Counted from the first letter of the stretch, positions 16,085 to 25,808 are shown. The stretch: 52,210 bases of DNA from Thermoanaerobaculia bacterium (GCA_027069135.1 JALXFE010000325.1:1-52210); one strand, 5' to 3'. Translations and numbers: made by a program. Notes: generated by a model not told the origin, from the letters alone.

Positions 16085-17800
16085 CTAGCCGGACGCGGAA
16101 TCGAGGAATGGGCGCAACTTCAGGGATCGACTGGGGTGGCGTAGCTTGCGCAGCGCCTTGGACTCGATCTGGCGGATACGCTCACGGGTCACGTTGAAGG
16201 ACCGTCCGACTTCCTCGAGGGTGTGCTCGGACCCTTCTCCGACACCGAAACGCATCTTGAGAACCAGCTCCTCCCGGGGGGTCAGAGATTTGAGCACCCG
16301 CCGGGTCTGATCCTTGAGATTCGAGAAGATGACCGAGTCGATGGGAGAGACGGCGTTCTTGTCCTCGATGAAGTCTCCGAGATGGGAATCCTCTTCCTCG
16401 CCGATGGGAGTCTCGAGGGAAATCGGCTCCTGGGCGATCTTCATGATTTTTCGGACCTTGGAGGCCGGCAGATCCATCCGTTGGCCGATCTCTTCCGCCG
16501 TCGGCTCCCGGCCCAACTCCTGGACCAACGAACGGCTGGTCCGGGTGAGCTTGTTGATCGTCTCGATCATATGGACCGGGATACGAATCGTCCGTGCCTG
16601 ATCAGCGATCGCTCGGGTGATCGCCTGACGGATCCACCACGTCGCATAGGTGGAGAATTTGTAGCCTCGGCGATACTCGAATTTTTCGACGGCCTTCATC
16701 AAGCCGATGTTGCCTTCCTGGATCAAGTCCAAGAATTGGAGACCCCGATTGGTGTATTTTTTGGCGATGGAAACGACGAGTCGCAGGTTGGCGACGATGA
16801 GCTCTTCCTTCGCCCGTTCGCAGGTCAACTCACCCTGGCGGATTCGATCGATGGTCTTGGAGACCTGGCTGTGGGTCGTGCCGTAGCGCTCCTCGACCTC
16901 CCGCACCAGAGCGCGGTACTTTTCGACGCGCCGATTGTGCATCGCTTCCATCTCAGAGTTCTTCTTGTCGTTGCGCATGGCGTTCTGAGCCTTGCGCAGC
17001 TCGCGCTCATGACGGGAGAACTCCTGGTCGATCCCTTTCAAGAAGACCACTAACTGGTTTCTAGTCTGCAGGCTGAAGTCGATAGTGCGGATGTCTTTGG
17101 CGATCTTGGCCAGCAAGCGATCGACCTCTCGTTCGATCTCCTGGTAGCGGTCGCCGTCCTTTTTTTGGCGCTTCTGTTTCTTGCGCAGGTTGCGCATCAG
17201 CTCGTCGTTGGTAGAGATCTGCTCGAATAGTCGAAGGTTGCGCTGGATTCGATCCGCGGCCTTGGAGTCCAGAGGCTCTTCGGTCTCAGAGGCCAGGGCC
17301 TGGGCGACGGTCTTGTCCTTCTGTGCCAGCTCGTAGAGGCGCAGGAGCTCACGTAGGACGAGCTGGTTGTTGCACAGGGCTTCGTAGATCGTCCATTCAC
17401 CGAATTCGATCCGCTGGGCGATTTCGACCTCGCCGTTCCGGTCGAGGAGAGGTACGGTACCCATCTCGCGGAGGTACATCCGTACCGGATCGTTTGTTTT
17501 TTCGTGGGCGCTGAGGGTGAATTCCGGAGTACCGTCACCGTCTTTCTTATCGAACTCACCGACCGGGCTCTCCAGGTCGTCCCGATTCTGGTGGCGTTCC
17601 GGTCTATCGATGACCAGGACATCCAACACGCCTAGCCGCGAGTAGACCTCGGCGAGCTCGTCCGGATGGCCGACGATCTCTTCGGGTAACAGTTCGTTGA
17701 TCTCGTCAAAGAGCAGGTACCCTTTGTCTTTTCCGAGCTCGAAGAGCTGCTTGACCGAAGTGTGCTTATCTTCAATTAGCGTTGCGCTTGTCGAGGGCAA
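16085..17800 (-). CDS. rpoD: RNA polymerase sigma factor RpoD (primary sigma70)
   Basis: A 571-residue primary sigma factor. Region 1.1-like N-terminus ([20 protein letters not shown]), region 1.2 ([20 protein letters not shown]), a charged non-conserved region, region 2 ([40 protein letters not shown]), and region 4 helix-turn-helix ([20 protein letters not shown]) are all in order. It directs transcription of housekeeping genes. The start is a TTG at 17800, preceded by GAGGTAAGG. It follows dnaG and mutS2 on the same strand, but with its own predicted promoter and a long leader. Confidence 0.95.
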   Translation of the reverse strand: MPSTSATLIEDKHTSVKQLFELGKDKGYLLFDEINELLPEEIVGHPDELAEVYSRLGVLDVLVIDRPERHQNRDDLESPVGEFDKKDGDGTPEFTLSAHEKTNDPVRMYLREMGTVPLLDRNGEVEIAQRIEFGEWTIYEALCNNQLVLRELLRLYELAQKDKTVAQALASETEEPLDSKAADRIQRNLRLFEQISTNDELMRNLRKKQKRQKKDGDRYQEIEREVDRLLAKIAKDIRTIDFSLQTRNQLVVFLKGIDQEFSRHERELRKAQNAMRNDKKNSEMEAMHNRRVEKYRALVREVEERYGTTHSQVSKTIDRIRQGELTCERAKEELIVANLRLVVSIAKKYTNRGLQFLDLIQEGNIGLMKAVEKFEYRRGYKFSTYATWWIRQAITRAIADQARTIRIPVHMIETINKLTRTSRSLVQELGREPTAEEIGQRMDLPASKVRKIMKIAQEPISLETPIGEEEDSHLGDFIEDKNAVSPIDSVIFSNLKDQTRRVLKSLTPREELVLKMRFGVGEGSEHTLEEVGRSFNVTRERIRQIESKALRKLRHPSRSLKLRPFLDSASG

Positions 17801-18018
17801 GAGCCTTACCTCACGTACCGGTCTCGAAGAGAAGAAATGGACATAGGGAGCCTTCCGGGCATTCCTATCATTCGGCCCCGAGATCCATGAATCTCAGGGC
17901 GGAGCGGCTTCCCGTCCCCCCTACCATTTCTTTTCGACAACACCTGATGATTTGAGCGGTCATTCGCCATGGCGACTCCGGAAGGGTCTGAGCCCGGATT
18001 CTCCACAGCCAGCGTACC

Positions 18019-18048
18019 TATATAGCATGCCGCTCCGGGAACAGTCAA
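18019..18048 (-). promoter_or_regulatory. Predicted sigma70-type promoter of rpoD
   Basis: Minus-strand TTGACT (18043-18048) and TATATA (18019-18024), each five of six to consensus, are 18 bp apart. Transcription would start near 18012, giving a leader of about 210 nt before the TTG start of rpoD. No further gene or structured RNA was recognised in the 374-bp gap 17801-18174. Confidence 0.55.
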
Positions 18049-18174
18049 CGGAAATTTCTCCAGGAGCCTCTTCAAGAGCGGGCAGCTATTAAACTCCTCT
18101 ACTTCCAATAAAGTACTACGGCTCGCAGGTTTATTCCCGCAGTGATAACGCTCCTTCTTTCGTCCGCGATGGTC

Positions 18175-19986
18175 CTACGGCTCGTCGCTTTGGGCGATTC
18201 GGTAGGCCCACCCGGATCCCGGTTGGCGTTGGTGGCGCAACCGGGTCGCATCGGCTCGCCGAAGGCAGAGCTCAGTGTTCAACTCCGTATCTCCTGCCCG
18301 ATCGGATTCTCGAATCCTCACGTGCAGATCTTCCAGATACCGCTCCAGCCACCATCGATCCAATCGGGCGAAGAGCTCCCGGACGCCGAAACTGCGGCCG
18401 GAGGCGACACCGGTCCCAAAGAGTCTCGCCAGGAGCTGAACCTCCGGACCGCCGGGGTCGAGGGCGATCCGCACCTCGTCGGCGGAGGGAGGGCGACCAC
18501 CTTGGCCGTAGAGGTCGAGAAACACCTCGTAGACCCGGCGACATTCCCGATTCGGGAAAATTTCCGCCGAGGGGAGCTCGGAAAGCTCCGGAGCCTCTGT
18601 TGAAGGGCTGAGGAGACCTTCGAGAAGATTTCCCTCGAGGGTCCACGGCAGGGCCTCTTTCGGTGCTGCATCCGAGGCTTCCGGCGCCGGTGCGGATCGA
18701 CTGCCGCCGGCCTGTACTTTCTGCCACAGGTGTTGCTCTGAAACCTCTAAGCGGTCCGATACGAATCGGCTGTAGCCACTCCGGACGATGGGATCCGGAA
18801 TGGCTCGAAGGATCTCTGCGGCGGCTTCCGCTGCCTTGCCTTGTTGGCCGGGGTCGAAACGGACGCCTTTGGGTACCAGCCGCTTCAGCTCTCCCGTGAC
18901 GGCGTCGGGCGCCTCCGTCAGGATCTGCTTCACCGCCTCGGGGCCTGCCTCGAGACGTAGAGAGTCCGGATCTTGGCCGGGAGGTAAATCCGCGCGCCGT
19001 ACCGAGAAGCCCTGGCCCAAGAGCATGGGAAGAGCCCTGCGGGCCGCCGCCGCGCCGGCTTCGTCCCCGTCGTAGGCGAGGGTCACCTCCTCGCTGAATC
19101 GTGAAAGCAAGCGCGCTTGCTCCTGAGTCAAGGAGGTTCCCATACAGGCTACGGCCCCTTCGACCCCGGAAGCCACGGTGCCCAAGACATCGAAATAGCC
19201 TTCGACCAGGACCGCCTTCCCCGAATCCCGAAGCGACCGCTTTCCCTCGTAAAGACCGTAGAGAAGAAGGCCTTTGCGGAATTGCTCGGTCTCCTGGGTG
19301 TTGACGTATTTGGCCCGGTCGTCCCCCAACGTTCGCCCGCCAAAACCCAATAAGCGGCCCGATGCGTTGCGGATCGGAAAGATCAACCGGTGCCTGAAAC
19401 GATCGAAGGGCCGGCCGCTCCCTTTTTCTGAGCGACCCACGAGCCCCGCCGCTTCGAGATCTGCCAGGGGAACTGTTCCCGAAAGAGCGTCGACGAGGTT
19501 CTGCCATCCGTCCGGGGCGTAGCCCAAGGCGAAGCGCTCCCGAAGCTGGGAGGAGATTTCACGCTCTTCGAGGTAGTCCTTGGCGAAAGAGCTTTTCGCG
19601 AGCTGGTCCTGAAAGAACTCCTCCGCCGCCCGCAGCGCCGCCTGGGGATCGCGTTCATCCCGTCTGCGCCGGCTACCGGCGGCCGGCAGTGGAATCCCGT
19701 ACCTTGTGGCCAAGGCCTCGATGGCGGTTGGGAAATCGTCCCCGCTAGTCAGCATATGCAACCGGATGGCATCGCCGCCGGCACCGCAACCGAAGCAATA
19801 GAAGAGCCCGCGCTCCGGGTCGACGCTAAACGACGGCGTCTTCTCCTTATGCAGCGGGCAGAGCCCCTTATAGCGATGCCCGGCCTTGGTCAGGCGGGTG
19901 TGCTCAGAGGCCACCGACACGACGTCCGTCGCATCCCGAACCGCCTGGATCAGCTGAGGATTGAGGTCAATATTTCCCAGGGACAT
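18175..19986 (-). CDS. dnaG: DNA primase
   Basis: A 603-residue primase that makes RNA primers for chromosome replication. The N-terminal CHC2 zinc finger is complete: C43-x2-H46 and C64-x2-C67 (GLCPLHKEKTPSFS; FYCFGCGAGGD). The TOPRIM core follows (AVLVEGYFDVLGTVASGVEG, then VTLAYDGDEAGAAAA). A C-terminal helicase-interaction region is present but divergent. It lies 21 bp after mutS2 and upstream of rpoD, the order seen in macromolecular-synthesis operons. Confidence 0.95.
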   Translation of the reverse strand: MSLGNIDLNPQLIQAVRDATDVVSVASEHTRLTKAGHRYKGLCPLHKEKTPSFSVDPERGLFYCFGCGAGGDAIRLHMLTSGDDFPTAIEALATRYGIPLPAAGSRRRRDERDPQAALRAAEEFFQDQLAKSSFAKDYLEEREISSQLRERFALGYAPDGWQNLVDALSGTVPLADLEAAGLVGRSEKGSGRPFDRFRHRLIFPIRNASGRLLGFGGRTLGDDRAKYVNTQETEQFRKGLLLYGLYEGKRSLRDSGKAVLVEGYFDVLGTVASGVEGAVACMGTSLTQEQARLLSRFSEEVTLAYDGDEAGAAAARRALPMLLGQGFSVRRADLPPGQDPDSLRLEAGPEAVKQILTEAPDAVTGELKRLVPKGVRFDPGQQGKAAEAAAEILRAIPDPIVRSGYSRFVSDRLEVSEQHLWQKVQAGGSRSAPAPEASDAAPKEALPWTLEGNLLEGLLSPSTEAPELSELPSAEIFPNRECRRVYEVFLDLYGQGGRPPSADEVRIALDPGGPEVQLLARLFGTGVASGRSFGVRELFARLDRWWLERYLEDLHVRIRESDRAGDTELNTELCLRRADATRLRHQRQPGSGWAYRIAQSDEP

Positions 19987-20007
19987 GCGCGAATTCTCTC
20001 GATCTCG

Positions 20008-22425
20008 TCAGTCGGTACCAAGAACGGCCAGGGTTGCCCCGTCGCCACCTTCCCGGTCTCCTCCGGGTCGGAAAGAAGAGACCGCTCGGTGGCTTCGGAG
20101 ATATTCTCGCACCGCCCGCCGCAGGCGACCGGAGCCATGGCCATGAATCACCCGTACCTCGGAGCAGCTCGCCAGGAGGGCTCGATCCAGGAACGCGTCG
20201 AGCTGCTGGAGCGCCGGCTCGACCCGCAGGCCGATCAATTTGAGCTCCGACGGGGAGTCGGCGGAGGAGAGATCGTTTGCGCAGGTGCTGGGGCGGGCCC
20301 GTTTCGGAGCTCCCGGCAAGTCCTGCGCCGAGGCCGGAACCAATTCCGACGCCCGGCATCGTAGGCGCTTTCCGGAGGCCCTCACTTCGGCTTTGTCCCC
20401 CGTCAACTTCTCGAGAATCCCTCTCCAGGCGAGGCTCTTATGCCTCACCGGCTGGCCGACGACCAGGGGTCCGGCAGCGACCGGGCCGTCCTCGGCGTCG
20501 GAGAAAGTGGGTGATTCTGCAAAGAGCCGCTGCACGGCCTTGCCTTCGAGTCCCTTTCTCCGGCCTTCGCGGGCACTCTGGCGAAGTTTCTCTACCTCAT
20601 CTCGAAGCTTGGAGGCGATCTGCTGTTGGAACTCTTCCAACTCCCTTCGCAGCTTCCCCGACACCGCCTTGCGTTCCTGGCGAAGCTCCGCCTCTCGCTC
20701 CTGAAGCCTGCGCCGCAATTGTCGGGCGTCCGAGATCTCCTCCTCGAGAGATATCCGGCGCTGGGCAAGGTCCTTACGGAGATCTTCCACTTCGACCAAC
20801 AATCGCCGGAAATTCCGGTGCTCCTTCCCGAGAAGGGCCTCGGCCCTCTCGAGCCATGGCGACGGCAAACCCAGACGCCGGGCGAGGGCGAGGGCCTCAC
20901 TTCCCCCCGGAGGGCCCGGAACGAGCCGGAAGGTCGGCTGCCCGGTGCGCCCATCGAACTCCATGGCGGCACACGTCGCTCCGGGCAAATCCAAGGCAGC
21001 GGTCGCGATGGGTAGGAGGTGGCTGGTGATAATCCCGAGACTCGAGCGCTGCAGGAGGGCCTCTAACAAGGAGACCGCCAAAGCCGCACCTTCTTCCGGT
21101 TCCGTTCCCGAGCCCAGCTCATCCAGAAGCACGAGCGTTCCTTGGGTTGCGGTCTCCCACACCTCTCGGAGCCGAAGTAGGCGCCCGCTGAAAGTAGACC
21201 GGTCCGCCAACAGATCCTGATCATCCCCCACCGTCGCCACCACGCCCTGGGCCAGGGGAAGCTTTGTTCCCGCATCCGCCGGCACGGGCAGGCCGCAAAG
21301 GTTTGCCAAGACCAGGAGCCCGGTGGTCTTCAGAGCGACAGTCTTGCCTCCGGCGTTGGGGCCGGTAATGACCAGGAGCCTCGTTTCCGCGGAAAGCTCC
21401 ACATCGAGGGGCACCACGGCTTCTTCGTGGCCGGCCTGGCCGAGGGCCTCGGCTCGCAAAGCCGCGAGGCGGGGTTCCAACAAGGGGTGGCGGCCGCCCC
21501 GAAGCTTCAATCGATCCCTGCTACAGAGCTCGACCATCCGACCGTCGGTGAGCTCTGCGAATCGATGAGATGCCTGCAGCAAGTCCAGCTCCGCGAGGAA
21601 TCCGGCGTAACGCAGCGCCTCGGGCCGAGCTGCTTGCGCAGCCCCGAGGAGTTCGGCGAGGATCCGCTGTTTCTCCGCTTCCTCATCTTCCGAAGACTGC
21701 TGAAGCTGGTTGTTGTCCTCCACGACGGAGAGAGGCTCGAAGTAGAAGCTTCGACCGGATCCGGAGCGGCCGTGAGTCAGGCCGGACAGTTTTCCCCGGG
21801 ATCCTGCCTGGAGCGTGAGAACCAACCGTCCCCCGCGCATGGGTACCGTCTCTTCGCTCAGGTTGTCGCGGTTTTCCTGAACGTAGCTGCGCAGCTCTCG
21901 GTAAAGGCCGTCGCGCAAGCGGTGGATTTTCTGGCGCAGCGCAACCAGTTTGGGGCTGGCGTCATGGCGAACCTCGCCGCGGGGATCGAGAGCGCGTTCA
22001 ATTCGCCGCTCGAGATCGCCCAGGTCGGGTAGGTCCCCTTCCGCCGCCGAGAGCTCGGGACAAGGGGGGTCCGCACTGCGAATTCTCTCCCGGATCCGAT
22101 GGACTGCCTTCAGCATGGAGGCCAGGAAGATCAAGTCTGCGCCACTCGAGCCGTGGTGGCCGGTTCCGAGGCGGCGAAGCATCGGCCGAAGAGGTTCTTC
22201 CTGAGATGGCACCAGCCGCCCGGCGCCGAGGAGCCGGGCGGCTTCTTCGAACCGGCGGCGGTGGTCGATCAGCGCTTCCTCGCTGGTGTGAGGTCTCAAG
22301 GAAGCAACGCGTTCGCTTCCAAGGTCCGTGCTGGCAAGCTGCCCGATGACGGCGAGGAGCGACGGAAACTCCAGAGCCCGAAGCGTTGCGTCGGAAGGGT
22401 GGGGAGGCGTGTTGGGGAGGGACAT
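20008..22425 (-). CDS. mutS2: MutS2 (DNA/ribosome-associated MutS-family ATPase)
   Basis: An 805-residue MutS2 protein. The ATPase domain shows Walker A TGPNAGGKTVALKTTG near residue 350, Walker B LVLLDELGSGTEPEEGAALA, and the following STFSGRL block. A long coiled coil then leads to a C-terminal Smr domain (VRVIHGHGSGRLRRAVREYL), a nuclease module in this family. MutS2 suppresses recombination in some species and rescues collided ribosomes in others. I chose ATG 22425; the alternative at 22491 would begin inside the T-tail of the rpsU terminator. Its position between rpsU and dnaG is unusual. Confidence 0.9.
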   Translation of the reverse strand: MSLPNTPPHPSDATLRALEFPSLLAVIGQLASTDLGSERVASLRPHTSEEALIDHRRRFEEAARLLGAGRLVPSQEEPLRPMLRRLGTGHHGSSGADLIFLASMLKAVHRIRERIRSADPPCPELSAAEGDLPDLGDLERRIERALDPRGEVRHDASPKLVALRQKIHRLRDGLYRELRSYVQENRDNLSEETVPMRGGRLVLTLQAGSRGKLSGLTHGRSGSGRSFYFEPLSVVEDNNQLQQSSEDEEAEKQRILAELLGAAQAARPEALRYAGFLAELDLLQASHRFAELTDGRMVELCSRDRLKLRGGRHPLLEPRLAALRAEALGQAGHEEAVVPLDVELSAETRLLVITGPNAGGKTVALKTTGLLVLANLCGLPVPADAGTKLPLAQGVVATVGDDQDLLADRSTFSGRLLRLREVWETATQGTLVLLDELGSGTEPEEGAALAVSLLEALLQRSSLGIITSHLLPIATAALDLPGATCAAMEFDGRTGQPTFRLVPGPPGGSEALALARRLGLPSPWLERAEALLGKEHRNFRRLLVEVEDLRKDLAQRRISLEEEISDARQLRRRLQEREAELRQERKAVSGKLRRELEEFQQQIASKLRDEVEKLRQSAREGRRKGLEGKAVQRLFAESPTFSDAEDGPVAAGPLVVGQPVRHKSLAWRGILEKLTGDKAEVRASGKRLRCRASELVPASAQDLPGAPKRARPSTCANDLSSADSPSELKLIGLRVEPALQQLDAFLDRALLASCSEVRVIHGHGSGRLRRAVREYLRSHRAVSSFRPGGDREGGDGATLAVLGTD

Positions 22426-22489
22426 GGGTTGTGCCTGCGACGGACCGCTGGGATTCTCGGTGGACCTCCTCGTCAAGAAAGTCCGGCCC

Positions 22490-22528
22490 AAAACAAACGC
22501 GGGAACTACCCAGAAGGCAGTTCCCGCG
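22490..22528 (-). terminator. Rho-independent terminator after rpsU
   Basis: A perfect 10-bp stem (CGCGGGAACT 22498-22507 with AGTTCCCGCG 22519-22528), 11-nt loop, then TTTGTTTT on the minus strand (22497-22490). It sits 26 bp after rpsU and 65 bp before the mutS2 start, so it should end or attenuate readthrough from rpsU into mutS2-dnaG. Confidence 0.85.
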
Positions 22529-22553
22529 TCGATGTACAGAAACGGAAAAGGGT

Positions 22554-22760
22554 TCAGCGGCCGGAACGGCGTTCTTCTGCCATTTTGCGAAGCATCTTTT
22601 TCCGAGCTGCGACCGCCTTGCGCTTGCGCTTGACGGACGGCTTCTCGAAGAACTGCCGCTTCCGCAGCTCGGTCAGGATTCCGGCCTTTTCGACCTTCCT
22701 TTTAAACCGCCTCAGCGCGCCTTCGAAGCTCTCTTCGTCGCGTACCTGGACGATTGGCAC
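22554..22760 (-). CDS. rpsU: 30S ribosomal protein S21
   Basis: A 68-residue basic protein with the S21 pattern [20 protein letters not shown], then [18 protein letters not shown] and a Lys/Arg-rich tail. It binds the small subunit near the mRNA exit and helps initiation. It heads the rpsU-mutS2-dnaG-rpoD cluster and is followed by a strong terminator. A perfect TTGACA is present upstream (minus strand, 22852-22857) but the matching -10 box is poor. Confidence 0.95.
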   Translation of the reverse strand: MPIVQVRDEESFEGALRRFKRKVEKAGILTELRKRQFFEKPSVKRKRKAVAARKKMLRKMAEERRSGR

Positions 22761-22880
22761 TGGCTACTCACCTCACTTCTTCGTTTTTTCGCGGGGTAAG
22801 CGCAGGGCACTCTTTACCGCGTCTCACCAGTTTCCCTCGCCTCCAAAGCGTTGTCAAGCCTCGGCGGCAAGGTGGTGCCT

Positions 22881-23687
22881 CTAGGAATCACCCTCGTTGA
22901 CCTTGATGGCATTGAAGTCCATCTTGTAGGTCACCAAGTGGCCCTTGCGTTCCTTGAACCAGACTCCCGCGGCACCTCCGCCGTCTTTGGGGTAGAACCA
23001 GGCCGTCACGCCCTTGTCTTCGTAGGGCTTGATATTGCGTAGATTGACCTGTCCCAGGACGGAACGCACCTCGTCTTCTGTCATTCCATCCTCGACGGCC
23101 TCGAAGCGATCTTCGGTCATGAAGCGCAGCTCGTTCGCACGGGCGATCTCTTGGTTGAGCAGCGCGTGGTCGGGAGCCAAGGGAAGCATGCTCTCGAGGA
23201 TGTTGATCGCCCTCTTGTAGTCACCTCCCAAGTTGATGTGGTCCCGAGCAAGATGAATATCTTCGTCGATTTTGATCTCTACGGCTCGTTTCTGACGTTC
23301 GTTGAGAGGCTCCCCGGCGATGGGTGGGTCGTCGTTGATAAAGCTGACGACTCGGCCGACGAGGTCATCGGAACCGCTCTCGATCTCGGCCTTGAGCTCT
23401 TCGATCCGCTGCTTGGCAGCCTCCAGATCCATCGGCTCTTCGCCTTCGCTCGCTTCGGCGTCACTCTCAGCAGCCTCACCCTCCGGCTCGGCGAGCTTCG
23501 CCTCGATCTGCGCTAGTTCATCCCGCAACGCATCCAGAGCCGTCTTGGATTCTTCCAGCTCAGCAACGACAGCTTCCTGGGCCGCGACCAACTCGTCCAG
23601 CTGATGATCCTCTTTCTGACATGCCGGTAGTCCCACCAGGACCACCAAAACACCTAAACTAAGTACTTTGCGCAAGCCGCCTAGCAT
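22881..23687 (-). CDS. Coiled-coil lipoprotein with BamE/SmpA-like C-terminus
   Basis: A 268-residue lipoprotein (lipobox VVLVGLPACQK). After the acylated Cys comes a coiled coil of about 100 residues rich in Glu and Ala, a helical tetratricopeptide-like stretch (YKRAINILESMLPLAPDHAL), and a C-terminal region with EDGMTEDEVRSVLGQVN and AWFYPKDGGGAAGVWFKERK, the pattern of BamE/OmlA-like domains that act in outer-membrane assembly. AGGAGG lies at good spacing before ATG 23687. The combination is not one I can name; function is unknown. Confidence 0.75.
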   Translation of the reverse strand: MLGGLRKVLSLGVLVVLVGLPACQKEDHQLDELVAAQEAVVAELEESKTALDALRDELAQIEAKLAEPEGEAAESDAEASEGEEPMDLEAAKQRIEELKAEIESGSDDLVGRVVSFINDDPPIAGEPLNERQKRAVEIKIDEDIHLARDHINLGGDYKRAINILESMLPLAPDHALLNQEIARANELRFMTEDRFEAVEDGMTEDEVRSVLGQVNLRNIKPYEDKGVTAWFYPKDGGGAAGVWFKERKGHLVTYKMDFNAIKVNEGDS

Positions 23688-23825
23688 GATTCGCCTCCTG
23701 ACACTTATCGATCTAAACTAAGGCTGAAGACGGTACCACAGGCCCTGCCGAGCAGACAACCTGAGATATCGTCTCGTTTTCCTCTCTAACTTATTGTTTA
23801 CCAAGGGCTTTAGGCCTCAATACCC

Positions 23826-23854
23826 TTGACACCGCCGGACCGGTCCAAAATAAT
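23826..23854 (+). promoter_or_regulatory. Strong predicted sigma70-type promoter
   Basis: Perfect TTGACA (23826-23831), 17-bp spacer, AATAAT (23849-23854; five of six). Transcription would start near 23861, about 44 nt before the start codon at 23905. It should drive the four closely spaced plus-strand genes from 23905 to 29580. Confidence 0.7.
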
Positions 23855-23873
23855 CTATATCCTTTAGGACAAA

Positions 23874-23904
23874 CCGCAGAGGCATCACTGCGGGGGGGCT
23901 TTTT
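23874..23904 (+). promoter_or_regulatory. Leader hairpin with T-run overlapping the ribosome-binding region
   Basis: CCGCAG (23874-23879) pairs with CTGCGG (23888-23893); five further G, a C and five T follow, ending at the ATG of 23905. It looks like a short intrinsic terminator or a translation-masking hairpin: the G-rich stretch 23892-23898 is the only candidate Shine-Dalgarno and is partly in the stem. Confidence 0.5.
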
Positions 23905-25794
23905 ATGTCGCTAGACGAGAAGATCCGCGAGCTTGACGGGCAGATCGCGAGCCGTGTGAAACAGTGGTTGCGGGAACAACATGAATTGCTGGGCCGAAAG
24001 CTCGGCGAAGAGATTTCCCGGCAACTGGACAAAGCGGGAGATTTTCTGCCGGAATCCCTGATCTCTGCCGATGTCAAGGCAGAGCTTCAGGCAGCGGCAA
24101 GCCCGGAGCCTGCACCCGTGCAAGCTTCCAGCTCAGATCTCCGAGAAGCGATCATCGCCGTGGACGCGGCTCGGACCCAGGCGACGACGCTGGCCGCTCT
24201 GCTCGCTGAGGGCTCCCGGTTCGCTTCCCGCATGGCCGTTTTCCTCGTCCGCTCCGAGGAGGCGATCGGCTGGAAGAGCCAGGGTTTCGGCGAGGCCGGG
24301 GAAGCTCTTCGATCCCTCTCTATCGCATTTCGGGATGGTGGCCCCTGGGATCGGCTAGCCGAAGGCCGTGCCAGCGTGCGCATGTCCGCGGTAGATTGCG
24401 CCCGTTTGTGCAGCCGCATCGAGAGCCCGTTACCGAAGCGGGGTCTCCTCATTCCGTTGGTTCTTCGCGACCAAGTGGCGGCGGCGATCTACGCGGACCA
24501 GCTCGGCGACGACGGGGCGCTAGATGCGGAAGCTCTCCAAATTCTCACCTTTTCGGCTGCCCAAGCAATCGAGACGCTGCCCTTCCGCCAGCGTTCCGTG
24601 ACGACCCCCACCCTGGTTTTCGAAGCCGAGGATGCTTCGTCGGACGACGATCACAGCAGCCAAGGCCTCAGCCTGTGGGGGGCCGCCGGTGCCCCGGCGA
24701 CGGAAGAAACCGTCGAAGAAGCGCCCGTCGAGGCCTCCTCGAGCGAAGAGGATGTCGATTTTGAGGCGCCGGATACCCAAGATGTCGGACCGATCGTGGA
24801 AGAAATCCTGGAGGCCGGGGAAGACGCCGAGGGAGACACCGAGGAAGACACAGCCGCCCCAGAGCTGGAGGCCGTGGAAGACCTGATCGATGCGCCCGTC
24901 GTGGAAAAAAGCTCTGGCGACGACCTGGAACCCCCGGAACCTCTCGAGGTTTCCGAGGACTTCGATGCGCCCGTCCCGGATCCGGCGGTGGAGACCGTGG
25001 CCGAGCCCGAAGCCCTGACCTGGCAGGATGAAGTGGAGGTCATCGAGGAGCCGGAAACCGTCGAAAGCCTGGACCCGGAGAACGTCGAGGTCTGGGAGGC
25101 GGAGCCCGTGGTCGCCCCGGAAGAGGTCGGCGAGCTCCCTTCTCTGGATCCGGATCCGATCCCGGAAGCGCCCGACCCGGCCGCGTTGGAGACGGTCGAG
25201 CCGGCGGCGGACGGTCTCCAGACTCTGCACTACCCTGTGCCGACGCTTCCCGAGACACCTCCCGTCGAGCCGTCCCCCGTCACGGGATCGGACGGTTACC
25301 CGGAACCTGACGAGACGGTCCTCCTGAGCCGACCCCCGTCGCTTAGAACGCCGACGACCTCGATTTCCACAGATGACGCCTTCGATGGAGACGAGACCCA
25401 TCCGGGCACCGGTTCAGCCGCCCCGGTGGTGGAACCTCCGGCTCCGGTGCCGCCGACCCGCGCTTCCGAGGTCGCCCCTCCTTCTGACATCGACGGTCCC
25501 GGTTGGGCCTTCGGTAACCGGGTCCAGCCGGTGGCGGGTGATGAAGAGATGCACGAGAAGGCCAAGCGTTTGGCGAGATTGCTGGTGAGCGAGATCAAGC
25601 TCTACAACGAAGAGCAAGTCGAAGAGGGGCAGCGCAACGGAAACATCTACGAGCGTCTCAAAGAAGATATCGACCGCTCCCGGCAGATGTACGAAGATCG
25701 AGTCGACGAACGAGTTCGAACCACGAACGACTACTTCTACCAGGAGCTCGTGCGCACTCTCGCCTCCGGCGACGCTCAGGCCCTAGGCATCTGA
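23905..25794 (+). CDS. GAF-like domain protein with acidic linker and conserved helical C-terminus
   Basis: A 629-residue cytosolic protein. Residues 1-55 are helical. Residues 80-235 look like a GAF-type sensory domain (SRFASRMAVFLVRSEEAIGW; LLIPLVLRDQVAAAIYADQL; AEALQILTFSAAQAIETL). Residues 240-535 are an extremely acidic Pro/Glu/Val-rich linker, likely disordered. The last 85 residues (AKRLARLLVSEIKLYNEEQV; GNIYERLKEDIDRSRQMYED) form a helical module that I associate with Acidobacteriota proteins. Ligand and partners are unknown. It is first in an apparent operon with gaps of 14, 13 and 18 bp. Confidence 0.75.
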   Translation: MSLDEKIRELDGQIASRVKQWLREQHELLGRKLGEEISRQLDKAGDFLPESLISADVKAELQAAASPEPAPVQASSSDLREAIIAVDAARTQATTLAALLAEGSRFASRMAVFLVRSEEAIGWKSQGFGEAGEALRSLSIAFRDGGPWDRLAEGRASVRMSAVDCARLCSRIESPLPKRGLLIPLVLRDQVAAAIYADQLGDDGALDAEALQILTFSAAQAIETLPFRQRSVTTPTLVFEAEDASSDDDHSSQGLSLWGAAGAPATEETVEEAPVEASSSEEDVDFEAPDTQDVGPIVEEILEAGEDAEGDTEEDTAAPELEAVEDLIDAPVVEKSSGDDLEPPEPLEVSEDFDAPVPDPAVETVAEPEALTWQDEVEVIEEPETVESLDPENVEVWEAEPVVAPEEVGELPSLDPDPIPEAPDPAALETVEPAADGLQTLHYPVPTLPETPPVEPSPVTGSDGYPEPDETVLLSRPPSLRTPTTSISTDDAFDGDETHPGTGSAAPVVEPPAPVPPTRASEVAPPSDIDGPGWAFGNRVQPVAGDEEMHEKAKRLARLLVSEIKLYNEEQVEEGQRNGNIYERLKEDIDRSRQMYEDRVDERVRTTNDYFYQELVRTLASGDAQALGI

Positions 25795-25808
25795 GCGCCC
25801 GGGAGGCG

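Noticed and set aside
17806-18108. 100-codon minus-strand frame upstream of rpoD
   Set aside because: It crosses the predicted rpoD promoter and has no likeness or ribosome site; treated as leader.
24660-25500. Tandem repeat in the acidic GAF-like gene
   Set aside because: The stretch is biased to Glu, Pro and Val codons but has no fixed period; it is low complexity, not a tandem array.
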